DNA of 64,000 nt, taken from Aplectana chamaeleonis (lineage: Eukaryota; Nematoda; Chromadorea; Rhabditida; Cosmocercidae). The stretch is taken from the NCBI GenBank assembly GCA_029168955.1, contig JAPDOI010000009.1:682001-746000 (forward strand), given 5' to 3'. Below are positions 46,901-54,805 of this stretch, one piece after another. A program made the translations under genes and the position numbers. The first letter of the stretch is position 1, and the number at the start of each line of letters is the position of its first letter. Below the pieces are notes generated by a model. That model ran no database searches, was not told the origin of the DNA, and saw only the letters and a program-made list of their open reading frames with translations.

Positions 46901-49250
46901 ACCTCAAGGAGGAGTTCTATCGCCTGCTCTTTTAGTCTGTATATTGAAGATCTACCCGTTCCATCCCAAGACATCAAGGTCGTTGCATATGCGGATGATA
47001 TTACTATACTATGCCGGGATCGCGACATAAATGTAGCTGCCAGTAAAGATCAATGACTACTTGATCGAGTTGAAATGTTTTCTCGATAGCAAGATAGCTT
47101 GTGGTCTCTGCCGCTAAATCATCCGTCACAGTCTTTTCCACTGTTCCTGCGGAGCATGGTGCTCATCCCATGGTGAAATGGGACGAAACTCGCTTGCCGG
47201 CCGCCCGTTTCCCTAAGCTACTCGGACTCGTGTTCGATCCTTCGTTGAAATTTCATAAGAACACTGAGCAGAAGTAAGCTGCAGTGAAAACAAGACTTAA
47301 CGTCCTACGTGCTCTCGGCGGAACATCCTGGGGGTGCAGTAAAGAAACGATCCTGACCACGTACAAGGCCATCGTGCAGCCCGCCCTAGAGTATGCTGCA
47401 CCAGTCTGGCAGCATATCGTGTCGGACACATCTTGGTCCAAGCTGCAGCGCATCCAAAATGGAGCACTGCGAAACGCAACAGGCTGTTCTAAAAGCTCTC
47501 CAATAGAGCAATTACATGCGAAGCTCGCATCCTGCCAGTTAAGGACCATTACCAACTCCACGCACAACAGCTGTACATAAACATTCTGAAGCAGCCAAAT
47601 CATCCGTCGCGAAGAGTATTAGACCCCGTGAGAGAGAGGTATAAGAAAGCCGTTTGCTGATGCTCCCACGAAAATCAATATACAGAGATGGACTAACGCA
47701 CAACAAGAACGCCTCCGTCTCTTACGTGCTGAGCATACCCAATTCGTCCAAGGATCACTTATGCAAGACCGCCGTAAACTCCATTCTCGGAAGTCGTGCC
47801 GCCTGAGGTCAGCGAAACCGAGATGGAACTCGGTGGCGCGTGCCAGGTGCACCATGCCTCGTTGCGCTGCGGGCACTCCCCCATGCTTATGTCTTATTTA
47901 CATAAGATCGATAGCAGCAGACCTGACGAGTGCCCGGATTGTGGTAATAAAGGGCATACTACTGCGCACCTTTTCCAACTGCCCGATGAGACCGACATCA
48001 GTTAACAACAGTAGATCTGTGGACGAATCCGACGCTTGTGGCTCAGTTCCTCAGTCTATGACAGGACCCTCTCTGTGGCTGCAGAAGAAGAAGAAGAATA
48101 ATTTTTCTCCCCTCATTCCTGGTTAGGACTAGGTGGGATCACAGACAACCCAAGAGAGCGCGAAGAGAGATAATTTTCTGTCCTTGTTCGGCGCGCGATT
48201 GATAAATATCGACCGGACGGGACTACGGCCGGTTGGCCAACCATTATGGGGTCTTTAGTGTACATACGTTACGGTGGCTACAGTGCTACTTAGTTGGCGC
48301 AACCTGCTTTAGTACTTCGAAAGTCGATTAATTGAGTCTATGTTATTCTCCGGAGCCCCAAGTAACCCTCACAGAGATACCAAACTACCGTATACCCACC
48401 GTGACCTACCATAACCTATTTAAAACCGATGAACGGACCTCAAATTTGTCTCAAACACTCCAAATATTCTCTACAGAGAAGTTCAGAGGGAAATAGATTG
48501 GCTCCCGGTGAGAGCATTGGCAAAACTATCCAGGTTCTCCGAAAGTCGACAATTGAACTCCATACTCTAGTTCAGGACGCCGAATAACCACAAAAAAAAG
48601 GTTGTGAGCCAAATCGGAACAATTTTTCTAAACACCTCGAAAACTTCCTGAAATATATGCTCTTACCCTCTCGCCCAACTGAGGGAACCTCCCTAACTTC
48701 GTTCACAGTTGCGAATTGCGAACACAGATTCGAAAACTTCATCGGAAGTACATTAGCTAGACACGACGTTTTTGACCAAAAGTGGTTTCCCTAGTTTGAT
48801 CCAAGGTTGGGCTGATGTTGCCTCGGACTTCGATGGAGTTACGCTCCCATGTTGACCAAAATTTTATTGGGAAGTTTCGGAAATATTTACGTTCTTCGTA
48901 AGTAAAGCAATTTTTCTGCCAGTTTTAGGACCGGAAAAATTCGAAACGACCGACTTATGGTAAATTTCGTTTGTGTTTTTAAATTAACTCTACCTTCCTC
49001 AACCTAACGGCGAACCTAGGGGAGTGCTTCTATTTTGGGCGAAAATATCACCCCCTCCTCCAAATTAGAACCTCCTGCGTTCCCACATTGTCCATGGTGA
49101 CAGAAACCGCTTAACTCTTCTTATATCAAACCAGTTTGGTAGATCATACGTTTAGTGATGGGCATGCTAGTGCCAAGCGCGGAGCTGGTCCTCCTTCGAG
49201 TTGCAAACGTGATCATTGTGCTGCTACACATGCACTATGGCGCGTGCGTG
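30691..49250 (+). CDS. CDP-alcohol phosphotransferase, ethanolaminephosphotransferase (EPT1/SELENOI) type; incomplete or damaged
   Basis: Transfers phosphoethanolamine from CDP-ethanolamine to diacylglycerol in ER/Golgi membranes (family knowledge). Exons seen: 30691-30756 (MGGIFDIKYLSNDQLKG...), 39891-40046 (WAPNVLTL...YDLTANNEGSDHPVPNW), 40224-40330, 40388-40466, 44236-44363 (VTHWEKYNTG, WGYDPSQYL) and 49156-49250 (HMHYGACVV, near the C-terminus). The signature DGx2ARx8Gx3Dx3D is complete: DGKQARRIGASGPTGEL ends exon 40224-40330 and FDHGLD starts the next, phases matching. Not found: the exon after codon 22, about 150 middle residues, and the last residues. In exon 39891-40046 the frame shifts by one around 39930-39955, where TCACTGGTGATGG is duplicated 24 bp apart. 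Either a decayed copy, an assembly fault, or exons missed by eye. Confidence 0.8.
30835..31090. mobile_element. Inverted-repeat element, about 250 bp
   Basis: AACCACGAAAGATATGGTTG...AGCAGCCTGCGCTG at the left is inverted at the right (CAGGCGCGGGCTGCTGAG...CTTTCGTGGTT). Outer A/T-rich flanks also pair loosely. Exact ends are uncertain. First intron of the phosphotransferase gene. Confidence 0.55.
31091..33640. other. Intron of phosphotransferase gene, repeat remnants
   Basis: Holds diverged modules of the 'ggggttatttggggtgctgaacacgaatctg' family (about 32330-32860, 33000-33030, 33590-33640), also seen inside family X. The missing second coding exon should lie between 30757 and 39890, but I could not identify it. 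Confidence 0.5.
33641..33956. mobile_element. TTAA-type MITE, AGGCAGTG subfamily (copy 3), 316 bp
   Basis: Left end AGGCAGTGTCCACGATAAAT, right end inverse ATTCATCGTGGACACTGCCT followed by TTAA (left flank TTAT). Long pairing arms include AGCGGATTTCGGAG and GAACGAACAAAAACG segments. No ORF. Confidence 0.75.
33957..34812. other. Intron stretch left of the Penelope-like element
   Basis: No exon or element end identified. The 3' region of the Penelope-like element probably starts somewhere after 34750. Confidence 0.4.
34813..34850 (-). ncRNA. Hammerhead-ribozyme-like motif at the 3' side of the Penelope-like element
   Basis: On the - strand the segment reads CCGC, CAGATGA, T, a GGGTC/GACCC hairpin with TAT loop, GAAAC, GTC, GCGG. 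The order stem I / CUGANGA / stem II / GAAA / short stem III / GUC / stem I is that of the minimal hammerheads reported in canonical Penelope-like elements. Stem I (CCGC with GCGG) and stem II pair fully. The core has A where U4 of CUGANGA is expected and an extra U before stem II, so activity is doubtful. Confidence 0.5.
35017..36867 (-). CDS. Penelope-like element protein: reverse transcriptase with C-terminal GIY-YIG endonuclease
   Basis: A 616-residue open frame, unbroken, unlike most elements here. Reverse-transcriptase blocks: KTRPIVSS (about 148-154), SFDVTALYTNV with catalytic Asp (205-215), RGLAMGNRLAP (269-279), YIDD (303-306), YLPFLNTKV (343-351), KWYKKPAS and SRSCHP (361-380). A Cys-rich linker (CGRTGCRYC, 486-494) leads to the GIY-YIG nuclease: VVYKV...FYISETGRPLHKR (507-530), with CCHH residues at about C512, C515, H534 and H552. 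The domain order is that of canonical, endonuclease-positive Penelope-like elements. The frame stays open for about 22 codons upstream of the chosen ATG and the usual N-terminal 100 or so residues are lacking, so the copy is probably 5'-truncated. It lies antisense in an intron of the phosphotransferase gene, with a hammerhead-like motif about 165 bp beyond its stop. Confidence 0.93.
   Translation of the reverse strand: MPFPRKFVCAPRNLKDNHRRTRIADNMTISERAGLQKALRLRPEMRYSVGDKCGGFVVMTKERDVDLCLTTLSDPSTYSVSSMEEYKRSCKKLEGVIKKTLDKKVDEKNVKRLLPTHATVPTFYQLVKTHKLPTLTAGEGLPNNVIKTRPIVSSCGGPTDGVSWFLNHLLSPLLKFVPSHLVNTDEFLQGLRSCELSGDHLQYKSFDVTALYTNVDTSAAINACLNSLTQHQDEIQLCNLQYDDIKTLLNEVVEFNFFSFYNVIYRQRRGLAMGNRLAPLLAILFMDNFESCLTADVLFYGRYIDDIMVITQSTSGMLEVFNGLNSRYESINLTIEAPGHDNYLPFLNTKVRMAEGVVHTKWYKKPASKNILLHSRSCHPVYMKRSVVKILLSTGRKLTSDDQADIESQLAEILHQNGYIENDLVTWRPYQSTSGTSLILPFVNESFAKEVNRAVRRSALPLRLVFRPPVTLRDLLTSSRPYENRCGRTGCRYCTADLQICQARNVVYKVTCPGCGEFYISETGRPLHKRLDEHMRALRSPSSYLNSAFSKHRTSRHAYEAAPEMRASILYKNISDTVERKIREALEIRLHSPPMNNREEMKDALKMLTLRSDLTD
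37111..38122. mobile_element. Non-autonomous DNA transposon (family X, copy 2), 1,012 bp
   Basis: Same ends (ACAAGGGAACCACAATAAGT and its inverse) and same interior modules as 6571-7660, about 80 bp shorter. No transposase. The flanks GACTC and CAGTC look like extensions of the inverted repeat rather than a direct target duplication. Confidence 0.8.
38123..39356. other. Intron stretch with repeated G-run modules
   Basis: Several diverged pieces of the type 'aggggggtcgtaaaatttt' and 'caacggcctgctcaaccctg' recur, with a perfect small palindrome GCTCAACCCTGCCAGGGTTGAGC at about 39050-39072. No coding exon is recognised. Confidence 0.5.
39357..39490. mobile_element. Foldback MITE, 134 bp, with TTA target duplication
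   Basis: TTA|GGTGGCACCTAGAGTTCTGC at the left and GCAGAACTCTAGATGCCACC|TTA at the right, arms of about 35 bp. A 3-bp TTA duplication fits PIF/Harbinger-type elements. No ORF. Confidence 0.8.
40530..40668. repeat. Pyrimidine-rich tract, left part
   Basis: The + strand is mostly C and T (CTGTCTGTCCTTCC..., TCTCTCGTTTCACTG). It continues as 42973-43930 on the other side of the retrotransposon, so the insertion split one long tract. Confidence 0.8.
40777..41594 (-). pseudogene. C-terminal part of the retrotransposon polyprotein (truncated copy)
   Basis: Encodes the region after the reverse transcriptase: KVKANVL-type helices, SRALEYAAPVW-like stretch and ATGCSKSTPVEHLHAE. It ends with a CCHC knuckle CPDCGSRGPTTEHLFDCP at about 40777-40845. 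Such a knuckle is common at the C-terminus of jockey/CR1/Ingi-group proteins. Stops and frame changes divide it from the reverse-transcriptase frame. Confidence 0.7.
41591..42523 (-). pseudogene. Reverse transcriptase of the truncated non-LTR copy
   Basis: 310 residues with the ordered blocks KAVGPDGISPAVLK, WKMASVIPLPKPGK, YRPISLLS, LHSTTTALLEI, VGVALDLTKAFDTVN (catalytic Asp), GVPQKGVISPALFSLYLEDL and AHADDITILC. Expected residues are altered: HADD instead of YADD (the full copy has YADD) and QKG instead of QGG. Probably inactive. The frame continues from 42501-42953 after a shift. Confidence 0.85.
42501..42953 (-). pseudogene. Linker region upstream of the reverse transcriptase (truncated copy)
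   Basis: About 150 residues starting HQKERHLTDAIRKAMKAAIP, closely matching the region at 45814-46230 of the full copy. The family's PHD and endonuclease parts are missing because the copy is 5'-truncated here. Confidence 0.7.
42973..43930. repeat. Pyrimidine-rich tract, right part, ending in (CT)n
   Basis: About 950 bp with an almost pure C/T + strand and a (CT) run at about 43872-43922. Apparent ORFs rich in Ser, Leu and Pro arise from this composition. With 40530-40668 it forms one tract of about 1.1 kb in the intron between phosphotransferase exons 40388-40466 and 44236-44363. Confidence 0.85.
44364..44628. other. Intron stretch with CGTCATGGTAGG repeats
   Basis: Three short copies of TCATGGTAGG between 44430 and 44490. 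No exon of the phosphotransferase is recognised here although middle exons are expected. Confidence 0.45.
44676..45240 (+). pseudogene. 2A-like peptide, PHD finger and N-terminal half of endonuclease
   Basis: In this frame the first in-element codons have no ATG (44676 is GTG); the only early ATG, 44650, is in another frame, so an early indel is likely. A hydrophobic WLAAALLKILLQ stretch precedes GVERNPGP, a 2A consensus where ribosomes skip the Gly-Pro bond. A C4HC3 PHD finger follows (Cys 55, 58, 71, 74, His 79, Cys 82, 97, 100 counting from 44676). Then the endonuclease starts: VHINLNGLR and VIMAQETKL, carrying the Asn and Glu of the active site. The frame is lost shortly after GGGVSTFCSVVLFPL. 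Confidence 0.85.
44796..44819 (+). other. 2A-like ribosome-skipping sequence GVERNPGP
   Basis: Eight codons spelling G-V-E-R-N-P-G-P, matching the 2A signature D/G-V/I-E-x-N-P-G-P, directly after a leucine-rich amphipathic run. Position between a short N-terminal leader and a PHD finger parallels the 2A sites known at the N-terminus of Ingi/L1Tc and some CR1 elements. Confidence 0.8.
45230..45930 (+). pseudogene. C-terminal half of the endonuclease and linker
   Basis: One frame off from the N-terminal half. It holds IVFAGDFNAH (catalytic Asp and Asn), EEWAEECDLVILND, SSPDISLVS and LSSDHIPVFV (catalytic Asp-His pair), so the endonuclease active site is complete apart from the frameshift. It runs on into HQKERHFSDAIRKAMKAAIP, shared with the truncated copy, and stops at 45928-45930. 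Confidence 0.8.
46003..47100 (+). pseudogene. Reverse transcriptase of the full-length copy, several frameshifts
   Basis: Frame 1: KAVGPDGLSPAVLKRLPS and DWKVARVIPLPKPGK up to about 46520. Frame 0: LHSTTTALLEIVSYVLDG, VGVALDLTKAFDTVN (catalytic Asp) and GVPQGGVLSPAL up to about 46925. A third frame carries VVAYADDITILCRD (YADD box near 46981-47010). At least three frame changes mean no functional protein from this copy as sequenced. Confidence 0.85.
47250..48005 (+). pseudogene. C-terminal domain with degenerate CCHC knuckle
   Basis: Matches the C-terminal region of the truncated copy (VLRALGGTSWG, YKAIVQPALEYAAPVW, CSKSSPIEQLHA) in shifted frames, then CPDCGNKGHTTAHLFQLP at about 47932-47985, where the last Cys of the knuckle is replaced by Leu. 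The truncated copy keeps that Cys. Confidence 0.7.
48109..49155. other. Intron stretch right of the retrotransposon
   Basis: Contains diverged modules with CCGTATACCCACCGTGACC and similar words also seen around 7.2, 32.5 and 33.5 kb. No phosphotransferase exon was recognised although about 150 residues of the protein are unaccounted for before the exon at 49156. Confidence 0.5.
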
Positions 49251-49535
49251 GTAAGTGCTTCTCTGGTATGCCACAAAGTATTAAATCCTTTTTTCCAAAG
49301 TTGGAATTTGATGAAGTCATCGATTAAAAAAACTTCATTTTTGCAATTAGTCGTGCATCTTGTAGTCAATATGCGTCGTGAAATGTTTAGGAAAATGACA
49401 AAAGTTGGACCCAGGGTGAATATGGGATTTATAACAGCATTAAATGCAGATTTAGCGTTGAAGTGTGGGATAGGTTTTCTTGAAAGTGTTATAGGGAATT
49501 ACGCAGTTGATTTACAGAGTACACTGACGTCAAGA

Positions 49536-50220
49536 AAGAGAAATAAGAGATAGAGAGACACAGCTGGAGAGGAAAAGAGAGAGGGAGACAGTGTTGCAGA
49601 GGATTAGACAGAGGAGGAAAGATGTGGAGATCAAGATGGAGATAGATTAGGGCGTGGAGATGTGGATAAACACTGCAAGAGTTCGAAGACACCTTTTCCA
49701 TCCCCAAAGTTCGATTGAGAATAGCAAGGATTAGGGATGGAGAGAAGATAAGGGGTTGAAGAGACAAGAGCCGAGCACAGACTGATAGATCGACTGACAG
49801 ACAGACAGACATACAGACCGATAGACAGACAGACAAACAGATAGGCATACAGATAGTCAGGCAAACAGGCATAGACAGACAGACAGTGAGACAGAGTGAC
49901 AAGGAAAAAATATATGAGAAGGGGAAGATCAGGACAGATAGAGAGAAAAACGAAAAAAGACAAACAGAAGGAAAGGTAGATTAAGAGAAAGATTAGAAAG
50001 AGAGAAGGAGACATGCATATAAAGAAAGGAAAGAGAGAAGTAGATACGTAGATGAGGAAAGGAAGGAAAGAATAGATGCAGATAAAGAAGGGAAAGAGAG
50101 TTTGACAGAGTGATGTGAATGGAACGGAAGGAGACAATTTTCATTACCCTAAGAGGTATACATGTACAGAAATTTAGAGAGAATACACAGAAATATGGAG
50201 AAATAGAAAGGTAGAAATAT
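49536..50220. repeat. Purine-rich tract with GACA/GATA repeats
   Basis: About 680 bp in which the + strand is mostly A and G (AAGAGAGAGGGAGACAG), with a GACAGACAGACA run near 49795-49840. It is the mirror case of the pyrimidine tract at 40.5-43.9 kb. No gene; ORFs on the - strand are low-complexity Ser/Leu/Cys strings. Confidence 0.88.
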
Positions 50221-50234
50221 GGTTGGATTGTAAG

Positions 50235-51018
50235 CGTGGGTGTGCGGCAAAGGAATTTAAAATTACGGCAAACGGCAACGGCAAACCCCAAAAATGGCCG
50301 GCAAACGGCAAAATCAGTTTTTTGCTATAATACACCAACATTTTTTAGTCGTGTGGTGTTCCACGCAATATGTACCAGTTACTATGTGCCTTGCGTTTCA
50401 CTCGAATTACAGGAAGAAAAAATCCCGTAAATTAAAAGCTATTCGAAAGGCTCAGGTGATCAGAGAATCGTAGCGCTGTTCTATATGTGAACTGTAAACG
50501 GAGTCACTATCAAGATCAGCAGGGCTGGATGATTAGTCGACATTTGTGGCGATAGACAGCCCTCACCTAACTCATGACATGGGCCACTCACAATTTTCAC
50601 TTTTATAGCAAGTGGTACACGCAGGATTCTCTTTGTCGCTCACTTGATATGGTTTCACTTGTGAGGCTACAGGAGCGGAGTGAAAGCCGCTGCGCTCACG
50701 TCGCCGCTGGAGCGCCGCGTGCAGTGCGTTTAGATAGCCGGACTGCTCTTGGGCGCTTCCATTTCGGTGTATTCGGTCTACAAGCCGGCACGAGGCTTAT
50801 TACGACAACAATGTCGGCTAAAAACGAGCAATAAGTCGCTCTTAACGGTCCCAAACTTAAATGTGGTGTGTTCGCACCACCCACTTCCCTTGTGGCTACA
50901 GACGAAGTGGGAGTGGCGAGCACACCACGTTCAAGTTTCGGGGCCGTATATGTGCTGCAATTATTATCATTTTTCCCTCTTTAGACGGTTTCTCAACAAA
51001 CTCAGCTCTGCCACTGAG
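50235..51018. mobile_element. Second hAT-type element copy, reversed, cut by the tandem array
   Basis: Starts CGTGGGTGTGCGGCAAAGGA, a slightly mutated form of the CAGGGGTGTGCGG end at 24.37-26.93 kb. It then follows that element in reverse orientation: the TTGCCG module, ATACACCAACATTTTTTAGT, the GCGCCGC/CGTGAGCGCAGCGG segment and AACAAACTCAGCTC. A stretch corresponding to about 26.23-26.69 kb is missing. Similarity stops at GAGTC(AA) around 51018-51022, where the Penelope-type array begins. Confidence 0.78.
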
Positions 51019-51309
51019 TCAATAGAAAAGAAGATATGTTACAGAAAACGGAAGAAAATGAAAGGCTATAACTGACAATGTTTCGCCTCTTATCCCTAGA
51101 CATTGTAGAAAATGAGCAAAATGGAGTTAAAATTATGTAGAATAAGCACTCCCCGAGGCTCATCGGTAGGGTAGAGGAGTGCAATAAGAATCATAATGTT
51201 AGTAGCCACTTTATATACGGGAAGAGGTCAAGAAATTGGCGCCAAGTGAGTCAAGCAGAGACCAAATACAGAGACGTGTTGCTAAAGAAAAAGAAGAGAG
51301 TAGGGGAGG

Positions 51310-54203
51310 ATTAACTACAAGCTAGTTTACCTAAACTGGTAAGGATATTTACCAAGTCACGAGTATTGCTATAAGGTAATCCAAATTTATGAAATAAGTT
51401 ATTTCTAACAATGCATTTGAAAATCGACTTAAAAATAGTATTTTCTGTATAACCTAGGTCAAACAACTCATTAATCAAGATACTAATCCTATTCGTAAAA
51501 CGACTCTGTTAGAAAACAAGTTCTAGAAATTCTCAAAGTTTCGGTGTAAATGATAGATTCTTTCAACTGTTTTGAAATCACAGAACTATTATGGGGAACC
51601 TATGTACCCTAAAGTTGAAAAGTTCGGTTTATTAAATAACTTGGTAATAATCTTATTTTCTTTAATTAGAATATCCAAGTCTAGGTACTGGCAATGACTA
51701 GGGCAGGAATGAGTAGTATCAAAATGCATAACATCATTGTAAGTGGTTTTCAAAACTTTGGACAAAATTTTCTTCATAATTATGTATGATCAAAAGATCA
51801 TCCATGTATCTAAAGGCTTGAAAATTTTATTTTTAGATTTTTCCAATTTTTAGAATAGTTGTATTCAGAGTAGCATAAGGTGAGGTCTGCAATAATTGGA
51901 CTAGCATTTCCACCCTGTGGTACTCCTTTAACTTGTTTAAAAATAGAATTGCCTGTTCTACAAAAGCTGTTATCCAGAAGAAAATTCAAAAGGTAAACAA
52001 CATCCTGTATTTGATAATACCTAAAGTTAGTCAAATTAGTCTCATCAGAATAGAAACTGTGATAACCATTAGTGGCTATGTATTTTTTGTTAGCATTTCT
52101 GAAACAAATTTCAAGAATAGCTGAGATATTTCTAATAATAAAGCTATGAGGAATGTTAGTGAACATATTAGTGAAATCAGCTGAATATACTTTGATGTTA
52201 CTATACTCTAAGCAAAAAAGTTGTTGTGAAATATCAATATTGTCGATAGACCAGAAATTAGAAAAGCAATTAGTATTATTAAATACCATTTTACTATAGT
52301 TTCGGAAATGTTTTTGAAAAAGGTAAGAATGTTTTTGATTTCTATGGCTAGGCTTTTGATGGAGCTACAAAATGCTCCACAAATGAAGCGGAATTTAATA
52401 GGGTTTTTATGTAACTTAGGTAAGCAGTAAATTATAGGTATATCGCCTTTTTCAACAACTGGTAAGTTATTAGCAAGGAGAAATTTTTCATGTTTTTTAA
52501 TGATATCCGTAGTGTCACTAATATCAGTTCGTTCATAAATTTCATTTGAAGTATTCCCGCTAGATGATGTACCCATTTCTGATAAAATTGTTTTTATATA
52601 CAATTTTTTACAAATGAATCCATAATTGTTACTAGCTTTATCCAAAGGGCAAATAACAAAGTTGTCCTGAATATGTGTCAAGGTTGTTTTGAAATTAACC
52701 GGTAAATCATCATAGGCATGACTATTGTAAATGAAAGGTTTAATCTTCTTTTTAAGAAGTTGGGTATAGGATTTATCGAGATCTTTCACCTTAGAGGTAC
52801 TAAGTTTATATCTAGTTTTGATTTTATAAATAACGTGCTCAATAAAATTGTTCCAAATGTGCTTAATGTCAGTAATTTTGAGTTTAATCTTAGGTCTAAA
52901 TTTCGTTCCTTTCCTAAGAATCTGTCTGATATCAGATTGGGGAAAGATTTCCAAATCTCCTGTAACAATATGCATGTGGTGAGGATCTTTGAAGCGGTCA
53001 AACTGTTTATTTTCACAAATACAAGGAGAGTTAATAATGTGGTTGATTTCAGAAGTAGGTATAGTTTTTAGGAATCGGTTATAATTGAATACTAATTTAG
53101 AAATAGGTTGATTATAGGAGTAAATTACTCTGAATGGGGTGTATTTAATGTTAGTGTTCCTATCAAGGAATCTTTTAAGAAGTTTGTGGTTAAGAAGTCT
53201 ATTAATATTAATATTGTTAAGAATTTCATTGTAGAAAGGAAATTTGATGTTTATATACTGGGTACTATTTCTATCAGTTCTATATTGAGTTTTACCAAAA
53301 TAATATGGACAAAGAGAAGTAAGCAAAAGGAGTCTTTTTCTTTCAGAAAGGTTTAATGGTAACTTTTGTTTGAGAATTATGTCAATTAAAATATCACGGA
53401 ATTTATCAGTTTTACATTTGAGTTCACGAAACAATTTGTAATCATTATTTTCTATTAACAAGCAGGAGATGGTGTTCAAAACACTGTATGAATCAAATTT
53501 GGTTTCAGATTTTTTCTTTTTAGTGTTACCTCTATTAAAACGTTGTTTAATAATTTAAAGGTTGAAGAAAGGGTGATTAGGTTTATGTAGAAGAGGATTA
53601 GGTATATTAGTAATATTCCCGTATCCTTTGATATTGTCGTTAAATCCGAAAGGAAAGGAAGTCATGAGTAACTTGATCCAAAAAAGTTCTTTATTAAGTA
53701 GAACTTTTTTATCTTTATTTTCTTCTAAATTATCAAGGATAGTAATCCTAATATTTGCTATGTTACACCCAGAGTCACTAAAATGTCGGTAAAAAAATTT
53801 TATCGTCTTTTCCAATATTTGTGAGATGTTCTAACATCCGAGATTTGAGTTCTCGAGTGGTAACACCAACATATTGTTTCCGACAATCAAAACATGTTAG
53901 GCAGTAGATAACATTTCTAGATTTGCAGTCGGAAAAGGACGCCTTATATGTATTAATACGAAAACATGTGGTGCAACTATCTATAATAAAGCTTTGATTC
54001 AGTAACTTACAAACGCTACATTTTTTATTAGAACAATTAGTACTAGTGTACTCGTTGCCAAAATTTTGTAGATAGTACCGACCTTCTCTTTTAATTTTGT
54101 AAAATAATATTTTTTCATAATATTTAGGGGAGCTTTGCGTCAGATTGACAGCGCGACCAACTTGACCCGCAAGATGCGAGTACGCCGGCGAAAACGATCC
54201 CAA
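51310..54203 (-). pseudogene. Permuted Penelope-like protein, unit A (frameshifted)
   Basis: Same protein as in unit B. Pieces: 53778-54203 (N-terminus and GIY-YIG motif), 53555-53815, 52208-53479 (CxC motif, LPKLHKNPIKFRFICG, start of reverse transcriptase), 51810-52289 (YSADFTNMFTNI, GVPQGGNASPII) and 51589-51777. Breaks coincide with homopolymer length changes relative to units B and C, for example one A fewer before the YMDD box near 51810. They may be true decay or sequencing error. Confidence 0.85.
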
Positions 54204-54229
54204 TTTGTTATTTTTGGAAAGTTTTAGCC

Positions 54230-54430
54230 CGAAATTTTTGGACCAGTAGACTGGCTAAGATAGGCCCATGAGTGTTAGCCAGTGGGGGGGTTGCATGAAA
54301 ATGCTTTGGCTGGGCTGCAGCCAGGGCTTAGCGAAGCCCTAAAAAGAGGGGCAATCTCTAGCCTCCCGAGGACACCCACCCCCACCAAGCTGGGTGCCCT
54401 CTTATAAGGGGATCAAAGAGATTGTGCAGA
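54230..54430. promoter_or_regulatory. GC-rich structured segment between the divergent genes, unit A
   Basis: In an AT-rich unit this 200-bp stretch is GC-rich and can fold: AGGGCTT-AGCG-AAGCCCT is a perfect 7-bp hairpin, GGCTGGGCTGCAGCC pairs with itself, and CAATCTCT pairs with AGAGATTG about 70 bases on. CTTATAAGG (near 54412) resembles a TATA box pointing towards the spliced gene. Role as a shared promoter or structured leader is inference. Confidence 0.45.
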
Positions 54431-54805
54431 AGGTGGTACTATCTATAGACAGTTAGGAAGGAAATAATTCAAAAGGCTGATAGAAAATCATAAAAAAGAG
54501 GAAATACAGGTGAGTATGTCAAAAGGTTAGTATGTTAAAAGATTGCAGCGATTCCAAACCAGAAATTATTCTAAATTATTGAGAAAATAGATGAAAGTCT
54601 AAGTAATGGTGCTCCAATATATCACAGAAGTACTGTATTAAAGGGCGAAAATATGGGTGTTCTAGGCCTAAAAATTGTTGGAAGTTAACAATTATATCAG
54701 AAGTTCTCTAGATTTCATTGAACCATTCCCTTCATCTTGGTACTAGTGAAAGTTAATCAAATAGTTCTAGCTATAGTGATAATCTAAAATATTCAAATAT
54801 TTCAG

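Larger units (their letters stand above)
44641..48096 (+). mobile_element. Full-length non-LTR retrotransposon (Ingi/Vingi/CR1-like) with 2A, PHD, endonuclease, reverse transcriptase
   Basis: 3,456 bp flanked by identical AATAATTTTTCT at 44629-44640 and 48097-48108. Starts GCTGCCGAGATGTCG, ends GGCTGCAGAAGAAGAAG (simple-repeat tail instead of poly-A). Order: 2A-like peptide (44796-44819), PHD finger (44838-44975), apurinic-type endonuclease, reverse transcriptase, C-terminal zinc knuckle. Several frameshifts. The layout recalls Ingi and related elements that carry N-terminal 2A peptides; clade assignment needs a tree. Inserted in sense orientation in an intron of the phosphotransferase gene. 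Confidence 0.9.

Noticed and set aside
49489..50291. ORFs of 120-168 codons on the - strand of the purine tract
   Set aside because: Low-complexity products of GACA/GATA-type repeats.
52718..53071. 117-codon + strand ORF, repeated at 57938 and 63202
   Set aside because: Exact antisense shadow of the conserved reverse-transcriptase coding region; repeats only because the unit repeats.
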